Positions 54,162-63,278 of a stretch of 64,000 bases of DNA are shown piece after piece; position 1 is the first letter of the stretch; every line of letters begins with the position of its first letter. A model generated the notes under the pieces. That model searched no databases. It had not been told where the DNA came from and was given only the letters and a program-made list of their open reading frames with translations. Made by a program: the position numbers and the translations under genes. Source of the DNA: an uncultured Bacteroides sp. GTDB taxonomy: Bacteria; Bacteroidota; Bacteroidia; Bacteroidales; Bacteroidaceae. The stretch spans positions 1 through 64,000 of the forward strand of contig NZ_CAJUHF010000008.1 of NCBI RefSeq assembly GCF_910585845.1, read 5' to 3'.

Positions 54162-54363
54162 ATATCCCGTCCTGCGTGAAAGCGGTCTTCCTCTCAAGCG
54201 CCCTACCCTAACCGGGTAAACACAATTGTCTTCCCCCAGACAGAAACTTATTTGATGCAATCCCTTCTCTATAAGCCTCAACAGGCGTATGCCATTCATA
54301 GAGTGTGTTTGCTAAAATCAACAGATTCCTTACATTACAAAGATCATATAACTAATTACATTT

Positions 54364-55908
54364 ATGAGAAACAAATTATTTTTCAGCAGTATCCTTTTAG
54401 CTGCTTCCGTATCATTATCTGCACAGAAGAGTGCATCCATCACAGTTCATGCCGATCAAGGCACACAGATCATCCCTAAAGAAATCTACGGTCAGTTTGC
54501 CGAACACCTCGGTACTTGCATTTACGGCGGACTTTGGGTAGGTGAAGATTCTGCCATTCCCAATATCAAGGGTTACCGCACTGACGTATTCAACGCATTG
54601 AAAGAACTCCGTGTTCCTGTCCTCCGTTGGCCTGGCGGTTGCTTTGCCGACGAATATCACTGGATGGACGGTATCGGTCCGAAAGAAAACCGCCCTAAAA
54701 TGGTGAACAACAATTGGGGAGGCACGATCGAAGACAACAGCTTCGGTACACATGAGTTCCTCAACCTCTGCGAGATGTTGGGCACCGAACCCTATATCAG
54801 TGGAAATGTAGGTAGTGGCACCGTAGAGGAATTGGCTAAATGGGTAGAATACATGACATCCGAAGGAGATTCCCCAATGGCAAGACTCCGCCGTCAGAAC
54901 GGGCGTGACAAAGCATGGAAGGTTAAATATCTTGGTGTAGGCAACGAAAGCTGGGGATGCGGCGGAAGCATGCGTCCTGAATATTATGCAGACTTATATC
55001 GCCGTTACTCCACTTATTGCCGCAATTATGATGGCAATAACTTATTTAAGATTGCCAGTGGTGCCAGCGATTATGATTATAACTGGACGAAAGTCCTGAT
55101 GAACCAGGTAGGCGGACGCATGAACGGTCTCTCCCTCCACTACTACACCGTGACCGGATGGAGCGGAAGCAAAGGTGCAGCCACCCAGTTCAGCAAAGAC
55201 GATTACTACTGGACAATGGGTAAATGCCGCGAGATAGAAGACGTGCTCAAAAAACATTGTGCCATCATGGACGAATACGACCCTAAAAAGAATATAGCCC
55301 TTATGCTTGATGAATGGGGTACATGGTGGGATGAAGAACCCGGTACTATTCCAGGCCACCTTTACCAGCAAAACACTTTGCGCGATGCTTTCGTAGCCTC
55401 TCTCAGTTTTGATATCTTCCACAAGTACACTGACCGCCTGAAAATGGCGAACATCGCACAGATAGTAAATGTATTGCAGTCAATGATTTTGACCAAAGAC
55501 AAAGAGATGGTATTGACACCCACTTACTATGTATTCAAGATGTACAACGTGCATCAGGATGCCACCTATCTCCCACTCGACTTGAACTGTGAAATCAAAG
55601 ACGTGCGCGACAACCGCAAGGTGCCCCTGATCAGTGCAACTGCTTCCAAAGACAAAGACGGTAAAATACACATTTCCATATCAAACATTGATGCCGACAA
55701 CTCCCAGGAAGTTACCATCAACCTTCCGGATGTAAAGGCAAAAAAAGCCGTAGGTGAGATTCTGACCTCTCCCAACCTGACTGATTACAATTCTTTTGAA
55801 AAACCGGATAATGTAAAATTAGCCCCGTTCAAAGAGGTAAAAATCAACAAAGGAGAATTAAAGATCAAACTACCTGCAAAGTCAATTATTACGATTGAGT
55901 TACAGTAA
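54364..55908 (+). CDS. GH51 alpha-L-arabinofuranosidase (arabinose cluster)
   Basis: A 514-residue GH51 enzyme of the classic short type. It has a signal peptide (about 1-21, ending VSLSAQ), an early TIM-barrel start (QIIPKEIYGQFAEHLGTCIYGG, split), VLRWPGGCFADEYHWMDGIGP, the acid/base Glu in YLGVGNESWGCGG and the nucleophile Glu in LMLDEWGTWWDEEPG, then a C-terminal beta-domain ending in LPAKSIITIELQ. It removes terminal L-arabinofuranose from imported oligosaccharides in the periplasm, feeding the symporter and araBAD. It differs from the 659-residue GH51 at 29115 by lacking the large N-terminal insert. Confidence 0.96.
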   Translation: MRNKLFFSSILLAASVSLSAQKSASITVHADQGTQIIPKEIYGQFAEHLGTCIYGGLWVGEDSAIPNIKGYRTDVFNALKELRVPVLRWPGGCFADEYHWMDGIGPKENRPKMVNNNWGGTIEDNSFGTHEFLNLCEMLGTEPYISGNVGSGTVEELAKWVEYMTSEGDSPMARLRRQNGRDKAWKVKYLGVGNESWGCGGSMRPEYYADLYRRYSTYCRNYDGNNLFKIASGASDYDYNWTKVLMNQVGGRMNGLSLHYYTVTGWSGSKGAATQFSKDDYYWTMGKCREIEDVLKKHCAIMDEYDPKKNIALMLDEWGTWWDEEPGTIPGHLYQQNTLRDAFVASLSFDIFHKYTDRLKMANIAQIVNVLQSMILTKDKEMVLTPTYYVFKMYNVHQDATYLPLDLNCEIKDVRDNRKVPLISATASKDKDGKIHISISNIDADNSQEVTINLPDVKAKKAVGEILTSPNLTDYNSFEKPDNVKLAPFKEVKINKGELKIKLPAKSIITIELQ

Positions 55909-55915
55909 ATCAGAA

Positions 55916-55936
55916 GGAAATACTTATTGTATTTCC
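55916..55936 (+). terminator. Short hairpin after GH51
   Basis: GGAAATA (55916-55922) pairs with TATTTCC (55930-55936), 8 bp after the stop codon. The stem is short and AT-rich. Confidence 0.45.
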
Positions 55937-55983
55937 AACGAAGAGTCGGAAGAGGGAAGGATAAAAAAGAGCCTCTTTCTGTG

Positions 55984-56013
55984 TTGTGAATTTCGCATAA
56001 AGAGTTATCTTTG
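55984..56013 (+). promoter_or_regulatory. Promoter of transketolase
   Basis: TTG (55984-55986), a 19-bp spacer and TATCTTTG (56006-56013) match the Bacteroides TTTG-N19-21-TAnnTTTG consensus. A start site near 56020 lies after an in-frame upstream ATG at 56011, which supports the later start codon at 56086. Confidence 0.65.
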
Positions 56014-56085
56014 TCGCTGTTAAAATTAACAAGTGAAACTTCAACCCGCTTTATTATAGTATTCAAATGTATAATTAATATCAAT

Positions 56086-58095
56086 ATGAACGACAACAAA
56101 CTTATGAACCGCGCAGCGGACAACATTCGTATCCTTGCTGCTTCTATGGTCGAGAAAGCCAATTCCGGTCATCCCGGTGGCGCTATGGGTGGCGCTGATT
56201 TTGTGAACGTGCTCTTCTCTGAATTCCTTGTTTATGACCCTGAAAATCCGTCATGGGAAGGTCGCGACCGTTTCTTCCTTGATCCAGGCCACATGTCGCC
56301 GATGTTGTATTCCCAATTGGCACTGACCGGAAAGTTCACGCTGGATGAACTGAAAGAGTTCCGCCAATGGGGAAGCCCCACACCGGGACATCCCGAACGC
56401 GACATCATGCGTGGCATTGAAAACACTTCCGGCCCGCTCGGACAGGGTCACACTTACGCTGTAGGTGCTGCCATTGCTGCCAAATTCATGAAAGCCCGTT
56501 TCGAAGAGGTGATGCCGCAGACCATTTACGCCTATATCTCCGACGGTGGTATACAGGAAGAGATTTCTCAGGGCGCAGGCCGTATTGCCGGTGCATTGGG
56601 GCTGGACAATCTTATCATGTTCTACGACTCCAACGATATTCAGCTGTCTACCGAGACCAAAGATGTAACCATCGAAGATACTGCAAAGAAATATGAATCA
56701 TGGGGATGGAAAGTCATCAAAATCAACGGTAACGATCCTGACGCTATCCGCGGTGCCCTGAATGAGGCTAAGGCTGAGAACGAACGCCCGACATTGATTA
56801 TCGGACAGACTGTCATGGGTAAAGGCGCACGCAAAGCCGATGGCAGCAGCTACGAAGCAAACTGCGCAACGCACGGTGCTCCTCTGGGCGGTGATGCATA
56901 CGTCAACACGATCAAGAATTTGGGCGGCGATCCGACCAACCCGTTTGTTATCTTCCCCGAAGTGGCAGAACTGTATGCCAAACGCGCTGCCGAACTGAAG
57001 GAAATCATGGCTAAACAATATGCAATCAAAGCAGCATGGGAAAAAGCCAACCCTGAAAAAGCAGCTAAGCTTGAGCAATTCTTCTCAGGCAAAGCTCCGG
57101 AAGTGAACTGGGCTGCTATCGAACAGAAAGCAGGTTCTGCCACGCGTGCCGCATCAGCTACTGTGCTCGGTGCCCTTGCCACTCAGGTAGAGAATATGAT
57201 CGTAGCCTCTGCCGACCTTTCAAACTCTGACAAGACCGACGGTTTCCTGAAGAAGACCCATGCATTCACGAAAGGTGACTTCAGCGGTGCATTCTTCCAG
57301 GCTGGTGTTGCCGAGTTGACAATGGCTTGCTGCTGTATCGGTATGGCACTGCACGGTGGTGTTATTCCCGCTTGCGGAACATTCTTCGTGTTCTCCGACT
57401 ACATGAAACCTGCCGTACGTATGGCAGCGCTGATGGAAGTGCCCGTGAAGTTCATTTGGACACACGATGCCTTCCGTGTAGGTGAAGACGGTCCTACCCA
57501 TGAACCGGTAGAACAGGAAGCTCAGATCCGTCTGATGGAGAAACTGAAAAACCACAAAGGTCACAATTCTATGTTGGTGCTCCGCCCAGCAGATGCCGAA
57601 GAAACAACCGTGGCATGGAGACTGGCAATGGAAAATACTACAACTCCGACAGGTTTGATCTTCTCTCGTCAGAATATCGCCAACCTGCCCGCAGGCAACG
57701 ACTACAATCAGGCAGCCCAAGGTGCTTACATCGTAGCCGGTTCAGATCCCAATCCGGATGTAGTGCTTGTCGCTTCCGGTTCAGAAGTATCTACATTGGT
57801 AGCCGGAACGGAATTGTTGCGTAAAGACGGCATAAAGGTACGCGTCGTATCTGCTCCGTCTGAAGGATTGTTCCGCAGCCAAGCTCCGGGTTATCAGGAA
57901 AGCATCATACCGGTCAGTGCCAAAGTATTCGGTTTGACAGCCGGTCTGCCTGTCAACCTGCAAGGGCTTGTAGGTAGCAATGGAAAGGTTTGGGGATTGG
58001 AATCATTCGGTTTCTCCGCTCCTTATAAGGTTCTGGATGAAAAACTTGGTTTCACGGCTGAAAATGTCTATAAGCAAGTGAAAGCCATGTTATAA
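56086..58095 (+). CDS. tkt: Transketolase
   Basis: A 669-residue thiamine-diphosphate enzyme that moves two-carbon units between pentose and other sugar phosphates, linking arabinose-derived xylulose-5-phosphate to glycolysis. It has MVEKANSGHPGGAMGGADF near the start, SDGGIQEEISQGAGRIAGALGLDNL (ThDP/Mg site, split), THDAFRVGEDGPTHEPVEQ in the pyrimidine domain, and a C-terminal transketolase domain (about 540-665). I chose ATG 56086 (MNDNKLMNRAADN) because the promoter lies just upstream. It has its own promoter and is followed by rpiB, so the pair completes the pentose phosphate steps next to the ara genes. Confidence 0.97.
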   Translation: MNDNKLMNRAADNIRILAASMVEKANSGHPGGAMGGADFVNVLFSEFLVYDPENPSWEGRDRFFLDPGHMSPMLYSQLALTGKFTLDELKEFRQWGSPTPGHPERDIMRGIENTSGPLGQGHTYAVGAAIAAKFMKARFEEVMPQTIYAYISDGGIQEEISQGAGRIAGALGLDNLIMFYDSNDIQLSTETKDVTIEDTAKKYESWGWKVIKINGNDPDAIRGALNEAKAENERPTLIIGQTVMGKGARKADGSSYEANCATHGAPLGGDAYVNTIKNLGGDPTNPFVIFPEVAELYAKRAAELKEIMAKQYAIKAAWEKANPEKAAKLEQFFSGKAPEVNWAAIEQKAGSATRAASATVLGALATQVENMIVASADLSNSDKTDGFLKKTHAFTKGDFSGAFFQAGVAELTMACCCIGMALHGGVIPACGTFFVFSDYMKPAVRMAALMEVPVKFIWTHDAFRVGEDGPTHEPVEQEAQIRLMEKLKNHKGHNSMLVLRPADAEETTVAWRLAMENTTTPTGLIFSRQNIANLPAGNDYNQAAQGAYIVAGSDPNPDVVLVASGSEVSTLVAGTELLRKDGIKVRVVSAPSEGLFRSQAPGYQESIIPVSAKVFGLTAGLPVNLQGLVGSNGKVWGLESFGFSAPYKVLDEKLGFTAENVYKQVKAML

Positions 58096-58128
58096 TACTC
58101 CCGTAGATAGAACGGGCGAAAATCATTT

Positions 58129-58160
58129 GCCCCTACAGGTCATAACAGGCTTGTAGGGGC
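58129..58160. terminator. GCCCCTACA inverted repeat between tkt and rpiB
   Basis: GCCCCTACA (58129-58137) pairs with TGTAGGGGC (58152-58160), flanked by ATTT and GAAAT. It is probably a transcript hairpin in the 125-bp gap. Similar GGGGCGAAA-type intergenic hairpins are common in Bacteroides. Confidence 0.55.
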
Positions 58161-58220
58161 GAAATATTTTAGCAACAACACCCATAACCCCATTATAAAC
58201 TCATAATTCGACAACATACA

Positions 58221-58655
58221 ATGAAAACAATTGGAATTTGCTCTGATCATGCAGGATATGAACTGAAAGAATACGTTCGTAATTGGCTGGAGGCTAAAGG
58301 TTGGGAATATAAAGACTTCGGAACATACTCTACCGAGAGTTGCGACTACGCCGACTTTGCCCATCCGCTGGCGCTGGCTGTTGAAGCCGGAGAATGTTAC
58401 CCAGGAATTGCCATTTGCGGAAGCGGCGAAGGCATCAGCATGACGCTGAACAAGCATCAGGGTATTCGCGCCGCACTGTGCTGGAAAACAGAAATAGCCC
58501 ATTTGGCCCGTCAGCACAACGATGCCAACGTACTTGTAATGCCCGGACGCTTCATCAGCACGGAAGAAGCCGACCAAATAATGACGGAATTCTTCAATAC
58601 CGACTTCGAAGGCGGACGCCACCAGAAACGGATTGAGAAAATGCCGGTCCAGTAA
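58221..58655 (+). CDS. rpiB: Ribose-5-phosphate isomerase B
   Basis: A 144-residue RpiB/LacAB-family isomerase interconverting ribose-5-phosphate and ribulose-5-phosphate. Visible residues are GICSDHAGYELKEYV (Asp and His of the phosphate/opening site), the catalytic Cys in IAICGSGEGISMTLNKHQGIRAALCW, and RQHNDANVLVMPGRF. Length is normal. It follows transketolase on the same strand and ends with a good terminator at 58670. Confidence 0.97.
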   Translation: MKTIGICSDHAGYELKEYVRNWLEAKGWEYKDFGTYSTESCDYADFAHPLALAVEAGECYPGIAICGSGEGISMTLNKHQGIRAALCWKTEIAHLARQHNDANVLVMPGRFISTEEADQIMTEFFNTDFEGGRHQKRIEKMPVQ

Positions 58656-58669
58656 ATGATTAAGATAAT

Positions 58670-58722
58670 AACGGTCCGCATCGCAGGAAACCCTTTTCCC
58701 ACGATGCGAACCGTTTTATTAT
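58670..58722 (+). terminator. Terminator of the tkt-rpiB region
   Basis: AACGGTCCGCATCG (58670-58683) pairs with CGATGCGAACCGTT (58702-58715) with one mismatch, followed by TTATTATT. Confidence 0.8.
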
Positions 58723-58735
58723 TCCTCTCTATCAA

Positions 58736-58800
58736 GCTGAGGTTTAGCACCGTAAACCTTAACTTTAGATCTTTCAAGTTGAGGTTTACAATCTCCATAC
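58736..58800. repeat. Dispersed repeat copy B (GAGGTTTAGCACCG)
   Basis: It contains GAGGTTTAGCACCG and GTTGAGGTTTAC, the inverted counterpart of the words at 22787-22832. The 387-bp gap 58656-59042 otherwise holds the terminator and a short transposase remnant. Confidence 0.55.
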
Positions 58801-58916
58801 ACAACAAATGAAGTTGCGCAGAAGGGCGATATGATTGGAAGATTGAGAAAGGACGAAATGGAATCAGTTTGTAACCTCGTTATAATATCCTTGCAATCTC
58901 CTAAATTCAAAATTGC

Positions 58917-59006
58917 TTATTGTTCAGTTCTATAATTCTCTTCAAGTTTCTTGCTGAGTTCATCAGTAGCATGGAAATTTTCAGTAATTTTGTCCTTTGT
59001 AATCAT
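58917..59006 (-). pseudogene. Possible transposase N-terminal remnant (IS982-like)
   Basis: A 29-codon frame starting MITKDKITENFHATDELSKK resembles, from memory, the N-terminus of Bacteroides IS982-type transposases (MITKDKVTEIFC..DDFCK). It stops after ...YRTEQ. No inverted repeats were seen. Its place immediately upstream of a broken protease gene fits an old insertion and deletion event. The similarity is short and could be chance. Confidence 0.35.
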
Positions 59007-59042
59007 GAGATAAATTTATCCTAAAACGTACTGTATGAAAAT

Positions 59043-59827
59043 ATGATACATATGAAAGCAATCAAAAGGACTATCAAAATTATTTGCAGTATCATTTTGT
59101 CTGCCCTAATTATCTTTTGGATAATAGGCTGGTTCACCGTCCGTGATAATTTCAAGAACCCACCAGAACACTATACTACCATAGGAAAACGAGTTTATAC
59201 CGCTGTGCCTGCTATGATGGTTGACTCGACTTATGATTCCTTGAATCTGAACGGAAGTGGAATTAAGATTGGTGTATTAGATGCTGGATTTGGAGGACTG
59301 CGCCAACGTTCTTGGACATCATAACATCTTCTTGCGGCTACACAATTTTTGACGATTATGATGGATATTCAGTTCAGATGCTTGACGGACATTCGTCCCG
59401 CATATCCTGTTTCGTTGACAGTGTTCTTCAAGCCAATCCAAACTTAATCTATATACAAAGCATGGGTAATGAGGGAAACAAGTCCTGGCGTTATGGAAAT
59501 TTCCCTGCAGATGTCCGAGAAGTCATATCCGTAGGAGCAGTAGAAAAAGATGGGACAACACGTGCCATCTATAGTGGCATAGGTTGGGAGGGGATGGATT
59601 ACATAAAGCCCGACGTATGTGCTTATGTACAACTTCCTCGCAGAGGAACTTCATTTTCGACTCCCGCCATTGCAGGATTATGTGCAACCTTATTGGAACA
59701 CAAACGAATGAGCAGAAAAGAATTAATTAACATCCTGAATACATCTGGGCTTAATCATTCGACACCTAATCATGAAATCGGTTACAGTGTGCCTCAAACT
59801 TCGCGCATGTCATTACCTCTATACTGA
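59043..59827 (+). pseudogene. Subtilisin-like serine protease with internal deletion and frameshift
   Basis: Two frames make up the remains. The first (59043-59324) has an N-terminal membrane helix (about 12-35) and the S8 aspartate motif KIGVLDAGFGGLR. The second (frame at 59312-59827) resumes at MDIITSSCGYTIFDDYDGYS, has the oxyanion Asn in YIQSMGNEGNKSW and ends with the serine motif RRGTSFSTPAIAGL. The histidine motif (HGT-type), which should lie between them, is missing. About 100 residues have been lost at about 59296-59325 together with the frame. The catalytic triad is therefore incomplete. The second start Met at 59052 is also possible. Confidence 0.85.
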
Positions 59828-60016
59828 CAAGTTGAGGGCTACAAGCTATTGCTTGATATTCTCTTATGTTGTTTAAGGCAACGCATTATCCACTCTAATG
59901 CAAAGGAAGGTGTGCATTCTATGTTTTTATAGAAAGCCATGATGTAATTCCAACCGATTCAATCAAATAATACACCTTTTCAGTCAAAAACTCATCCTAT
60001 TTTCTTATAGCTTTCC

Positions 60017-60024
60017 GTACTTTT
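60017..60024 (+). promoter_or_regulatory. Candidate -7 box of the GH28 gene
   Basis: TACTTTTG matches TAnnTTTG, 48 bp before the GH28 start. No clear -33 element. Confidence 0.45.
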
Positions 60025-60071
60025 GCAACCATCATACAATAACCCTATTAAATTCAAAAAAAAGAATAACC

Positions 60072-61475
60072 ATGAAAAGAGCATTAAGCATCCTTTCCCT
60101 GCTTCTGTTGACCATCGTGGCCACGGCCAACCCGATAGACTTCGACAAGGCATTCAAAGAAAGTTCCCGAATTGAGAAACAAATCAAAAAGACATCCTTT
60201 CCCAAACAAACGTACCTCATCACGGACTTCGGCGCCCAACCCGACACTCCGGACAATCCTTGCCACGACGAAATAAACCGCGCCATCGTCACTTGCAGCC
60301 TGAACGGAGGCGGTACTGTCATCGTGCCGAAAGGAACTTTCCATACCGGTCCGATTACACTGAAAAGCAATGTCAACTTCCATATAGAAGAAGGTGCCGT
60401 GTTGAAATTCTCAACCGACCAGAGCCTTTACTTTCCAGGCGTCATCACCCGATGGGAAGGATTGGACTGTTATAATGCCCATCCGCTGATCTATGCATAC
60501 GGTGAAACCAACATCGCCATCACCGGCAAAGGCACTATCGACGGACAAGGCTCCAATGACACTTGGTGGCCCATGTGCGGTGCTCCCCGCTACGGCTGGA
60601 AAGAAGGCATGGTGGCACAGCGCAACGGCGGACGCGACCGCCTGCTGATGTATGGCGAAACCTCCACTCCCATCTACAAACGCGTGATGACACCCGAAGA
60701 CGGCATGCGCCCACAACTCATTAATTTGTATTCATGCAATACTGTACTGATAGAGGACGTAACCTTACTGAATTCCCCCTTCTGGGTTATCCACCCACTG
60801 CTTTGCGAAAGCCTCATCGTGCGGGGCGTGAAGGTCTACAACCGAGGTCCCAACGGAGACGGTTGCGACCCTGAATCATGCAAGAACGTACTGATTGAGA
60901 ATTGTACCTTCGACACAGGCGACGACTGCATCGCCATCAAATCGGGACGCAACGCCGACGGTCGCAAATGGAACATCCCCAGCGAAAACATCATCGTGCG
61001 CAACTGTTTCATGAAGAATGGCCACGGAGGTGTAGTCATCGGCAGTGAAATCTCCGGCGGATACCGCAACTTGTACGTGGAGAACTGCCGCATGGACAGC
61101 CCCGACCTGGACCGTGTCATCCGCATCAAGACCAGCACATGCCGCGGTGGAATCATCGAGAATGTATTTGTACGCAACATCACCGTAGGTCAATGCCGCG
61201 AAGCTGTACTCCGCATCAACCTGCAATACGAAAACCGCGAGAAGTGCAACCGAGGCTTCACCCCTACCGTCCGCAACGTTCACCTAAAAAATGTGACTTG
61301 CGAAAAAAGCCAACTTGGTGTACTCATCATCGGACTTGACAATGATGACCAAGTATATAACGTCAGTGTCGAAGACTCCCGTTTCAATAACGTTGCCAAA
61401 GATGGAAACGACATCAAAGGCGCCAAAGACGTAACATTCAAAAACCTCTATATAAACGGAAAACTCGTAAAATAA
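60072..61475 (+). CDS. GH28 polygalacturonase-type pectinase
   Basis: A 467-residue right-handed beta-helix enzyme of glycoside hydrolase family 28, with a signal peptide (about 1-20). The family active site is visible: NGDGCDPESC (Asp, NxD variant), DTGDDCIAIKSGRN (Asp-Asp), NGHGGVVIGSE (His) and RVIRIKTSTCRGG (RIK). It hydrolyses alpha-galacturonosyl links in pectin or rhamnogalacturonan, probably exo-acting given the extended RNADGRKW loop. It stands alone between the protease pseudogene and a terminator and is not inside a recognisable PUL. Pectin and arabinan occur together in plant walls, so proximity to the arabinan cluster is sensible but may be coincidental. Confidence 0.94.
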   Translation: MKRALSILSLLLLTIVATANPIDFDKAFKESSRIEKQIKKTSFPKQTYLITDFGAQPDTPDNPCHDEINRAIVTCSLNGGGTVIVPKGTFHTGPITLKSNVNFHIEEGAVLKFSTDQSLYFPGVITRWEGLDCYNAHPLIYAYGETNIAITGKGTIDGQGSNDTWWPMCGAPRYGWKEGMVAQRNGGRDRLLMYGETSTPIYKRVMTPEDGMRPQLINLYSCNTVLIEDVTLLNSPFWVIHPLLCESLIVRGVKVYNRGPNGDGCDPESCKNVLIENCTFDTGDDCIAIKSGRNADGRKWNIPSENIIVRNCFMKNGHGGVVIGSEISGGYRNLYVENCRMDSPDLDRVIRIKTSTCRGGIIENVFVRNITVGQCREAVLRINLQYENREKCNRGFTPTVRNVHLKNVTCEKSQLGVLIIGLDNDDQVYNVSVEDSRFNNVAKDGNDIKGAKDVTFKNLYINGKLVK

Positions 61476-61498
61476 GCAAACCACTTTTATCATAAAAC

Positions 61499-61549
61499 AA
61501 GCCCGGAGTTGTGATATCCAGACAGTTCATCATCACACTCCGGGCTTTC
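61499..61549 (+). terminator. Terminator of the GH28 gene
   Basis: AAGCCCGGAGT...GTGAT (61499-61515) pairs with ATCAC...ACTCCGGGCTT (61532-61547) with a one-base bulge, 23 bp after the stop. Confidence 0.8.
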
Positions 61550-61586
61550 TACTTTCTACTTTTTCTCATTTTTCACAGAATACATG

Positions 61587-61616
61587 TTTGTTGTCTCCAA
61601 ATAAAAACTATCTTTG
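61587..61616 (+). promoter_or_regulatory. Promoter of the TPR-oxidoreductase operon
   Basis: TTTG (61587-61590) and TATCTTTG (61609-61616), 18 bp apart, are close to the Bacteroides consensus, 29 bp before the TPR start codon. Confidence 0.6.
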
Positions 61617-61645
61617 TATTTTGATAATCCGGAATTCAATACGAT

Positions 61646-61924
61646 ATGGAGCAACTGAATACAATCAAAGAGCTTATCGGCCAAGGAAATGTGACCAAAG
61701 CCATCCAATTGCTTGACGAATATCTGGCAACCGCTACCTCTGTCAAGCGGGATGAAGCCTTCTATCTCCGCGGAAATGCCTACCGCAAACAAGGGAACTG
61801 GCAGCAAGCCCTAAACAACTACCAATATGCCATCGACCTCAATCCGGACAGTCCCGCCCGAGAGGCTCACCGTATGGTAATGGATATCCTGAATTTCTAC
61901 AATAAAGATATGTACAATCAATAA
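61646..61924 (+). CDS. Small tetratricopeptide-repeat protein
   Basis: A 92-residue soluble protein made of two TPR-like helical pairs: VTKAIQLLDEYLATATSVKRDEAFYLRGNAYRKQGNWQQALNNYQYAIDLNPDSP (split over about 13-70), with the TPR consensus residues A-Y-G-N-Y-A-P at the second repeat. The C-terminus REAHRMVMDILNFYNKDMYNQ is helical. It is the first gene of an operon with ferredoxin and 2-oxoacid:ferredoxin oxidoreductase subunits (21 bp gap), which suggests a role in assembly or regulation of that enzyme. No direct evidence for this. Confidence 0.85.
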   Translation: MEQLNTIKELIGQGNVTKAIQLLDEYLATATSVKRDEAFYLRGNAYRKQGNWQQALNNYQYAIDLNPDSPAREAHRMVMDILNFYNKDMYNQ

Positions 61925-61945
61925 CATATAAAAGTAACGTGAATT

Positions 61946-62173
61946 ATGGCAAAGATCAAAGGAGCAATCGTAGTGGACACCGAACGGTGTAAAGGCTGCA
62001 ACCTGTGCGCAGTAGCCTGTCCGCTGCACGTAATCGCCCTCACAAAAGAGGTGAACGTAAAGGGGTATAACTATGCCCACCAAATACTGGAAGATACCTG
62101 CAACGGCTGTTCGTCGTGCGCCCAGGTTTGCCCGGACGGATGTATCTCTGTTTATAAAGTAAAAGTAGAATAA
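61946..62173 (+). CDS. 2x[4Fe-4S] ferredoxin subunit of a 2-oxoacid:ferredoxin oxidoreductase
   Basis: A 75-residue ferredoxin with two complete CxxCxxCxxxC motifs: CKGCNLCAVACP (about 13-24) and CNGCSSCAQVCP (about 52-63). In 2-oxoacid:acceptor oxidoreductases the delta subunit of this type carries electrons between the TPP active site and free ferredoxin. It lies 19 bp before the alpha subunit gene. It is likely cytoplasmic and oxygen-sensitive, as expected in an anaerobe. Confidence 0.92.
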   Translation: MAKIKGAIVVDTERCKGCNLCAVACPLHVIALTKEVNVKGYNYAHQILEDTCNGCSSCAQVCPDGCISVYKVKVE

Positions 62174-62192
62174 ACCTGTAAAACAGTATAAT

Positions 62193-63278
62193 ATGGCAGA
62201 AGAAGTTGTATTAATGAAAGGAAACGAAGCCATCGCCCATGCAGCCATCCGCTGCGGAGCAGACGGATACTTCGGTTATCCGATTACTCCACAATCGGAA
62301 GTGTTGGAAACTCTTGCCGAACTGAAACCCTGGGAAACGACCGGCATGGTGGTATTGCAGGCAGAAAGTGAAGTGGCAGCAATTAATATGGTGTACGGCG
62401 GTGCCGGAAGTGGAAAAATGGTAATGACGTCATCCTCCAGCCCCGGTGTCAGCCTGAAACAGGAAGGTATCTCCTACCTTGCAGGTGCTGAACTGCCCTG
62501 TCTGATTGTCAATGTAATGCGTGGCGGTCCCGGTCTCGGAACCATACAGCCAAGCCAAGCTGATTATTTCCAGACCGTCAAAGGCGGAGGACACGGCGAC
62601 TACCGCCTGATAGCCCTTGCCCCCGCTTCCGTACAAGAAATGGCGGACTTCGTAGGCTTGGCCTTCGACCTTGCCTTCAAATACCGTAACCCCGCCATCA
62701 TCCTTGCTGATGGAGTCATCGGGCAGATGATGGAAAAAGTAATCCTGCCCCCGCAAAGGTCACGCCGCACCAACGAAGAAATCATAGAACAATGCCCGTG
62801 GGCCACCACCGGAAGGACAAACGGACGGAAACCCAACATCATCACTTCCTTGGAACTGAAACCGGAAGAGATGGAAAAGAACAACATCCGTTTCCAAGCC
62901 AAATACAAGCTGATAGAAGAGAACGAAGTCCGCTTCGAAGAAATCAACTGCGAAGATGCCGACTATCTGATCATCGCCTTCGGCTCAATGGCACGTATCG
63001 GCCAAAAGGCCATGGAACTGGCACGCGAAGAGGGTATCAAAGTCGGCATTCTGCGTCCCATCACCCTTTGGCCATTCCCGACCCAAGCCATCGCCTCATA
63101 CGCCGACAAGGTGAAAGGTATGTTGGTGACCGAACTGAACGCAGGACAGATGATTGAAGACGTACGCCTCGCTGTGAACGGAAAAGTAAAAGTAGAACAC
63201 TTCGGACGCCTCGGTGGTATCGTACCCGATCCCGATGAAATAGTAAGTGCCCTGAAAGAAAAAATAATCCAGCAATGA
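62193..63278 (+). CDS. 2-oxoacid:ferredoxin oxidoreductase, alpha subunit (KorA/VorB type)
   Basis: A 361-residue subunit carrying the pyrimidine-binding domain (about 8-230: GCDGYFGYPITPQSEVLE-type start, seen as GADGYFGYPITPQSEVLE) and the transketolase C-like domain II (about 245-355). AGSGKMVMTSSSSPGVSLKQEG and RGGPGLGTIQPSQADYFQ are typical. The complex oxidatively decarboxylates 2-oxoglutarate or branched 2-oxoacids to the CoA ester, reducing ferredoxin. In Bacteroides it can also run reductively. Which 2-oxoacid is used cannot be settled by eye. Its stop codon overlaps the start of the next small gene (ATGA, 63275-63278). Confidence 0.92.
   Translation: MAEEVVLMKGNEAIAHAAIRCGADGYFGYPITPQSEVLETLAELKPWETTGMVVLQAESEVAAINMVYGGAGSGKMVMTSSSSPGVSLKQEGISYLAGAELPCLIVNVMRGGPGLGTIQPSQADYFQTVKGGGHGDYRLIALAPASVQEMADFVGLAFDLAFKYRNPAIILADGVIGQMMEKVILPPQRSRRTNEEIIEQCPWATTGRTNGRKPNIITSLELKPEEMEKNNIRFQAKYKLIEENEVRFEEINCEDADYLIIAFGSMARIGQKAMELAREEGIKVGILRPITLWPFPTQAIASYADKVKGMLVTELNAGQMIEDVRLAVNGKVKVEHFGRLGGIVPDPDEIVSALKEKIIQQ

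Noticed and set aside
56011..56085. N-terminal extension of transketolase
   Set aside because: The upstream ATG overlaps the -7 box of the promoter, and the added residues are not family-like.
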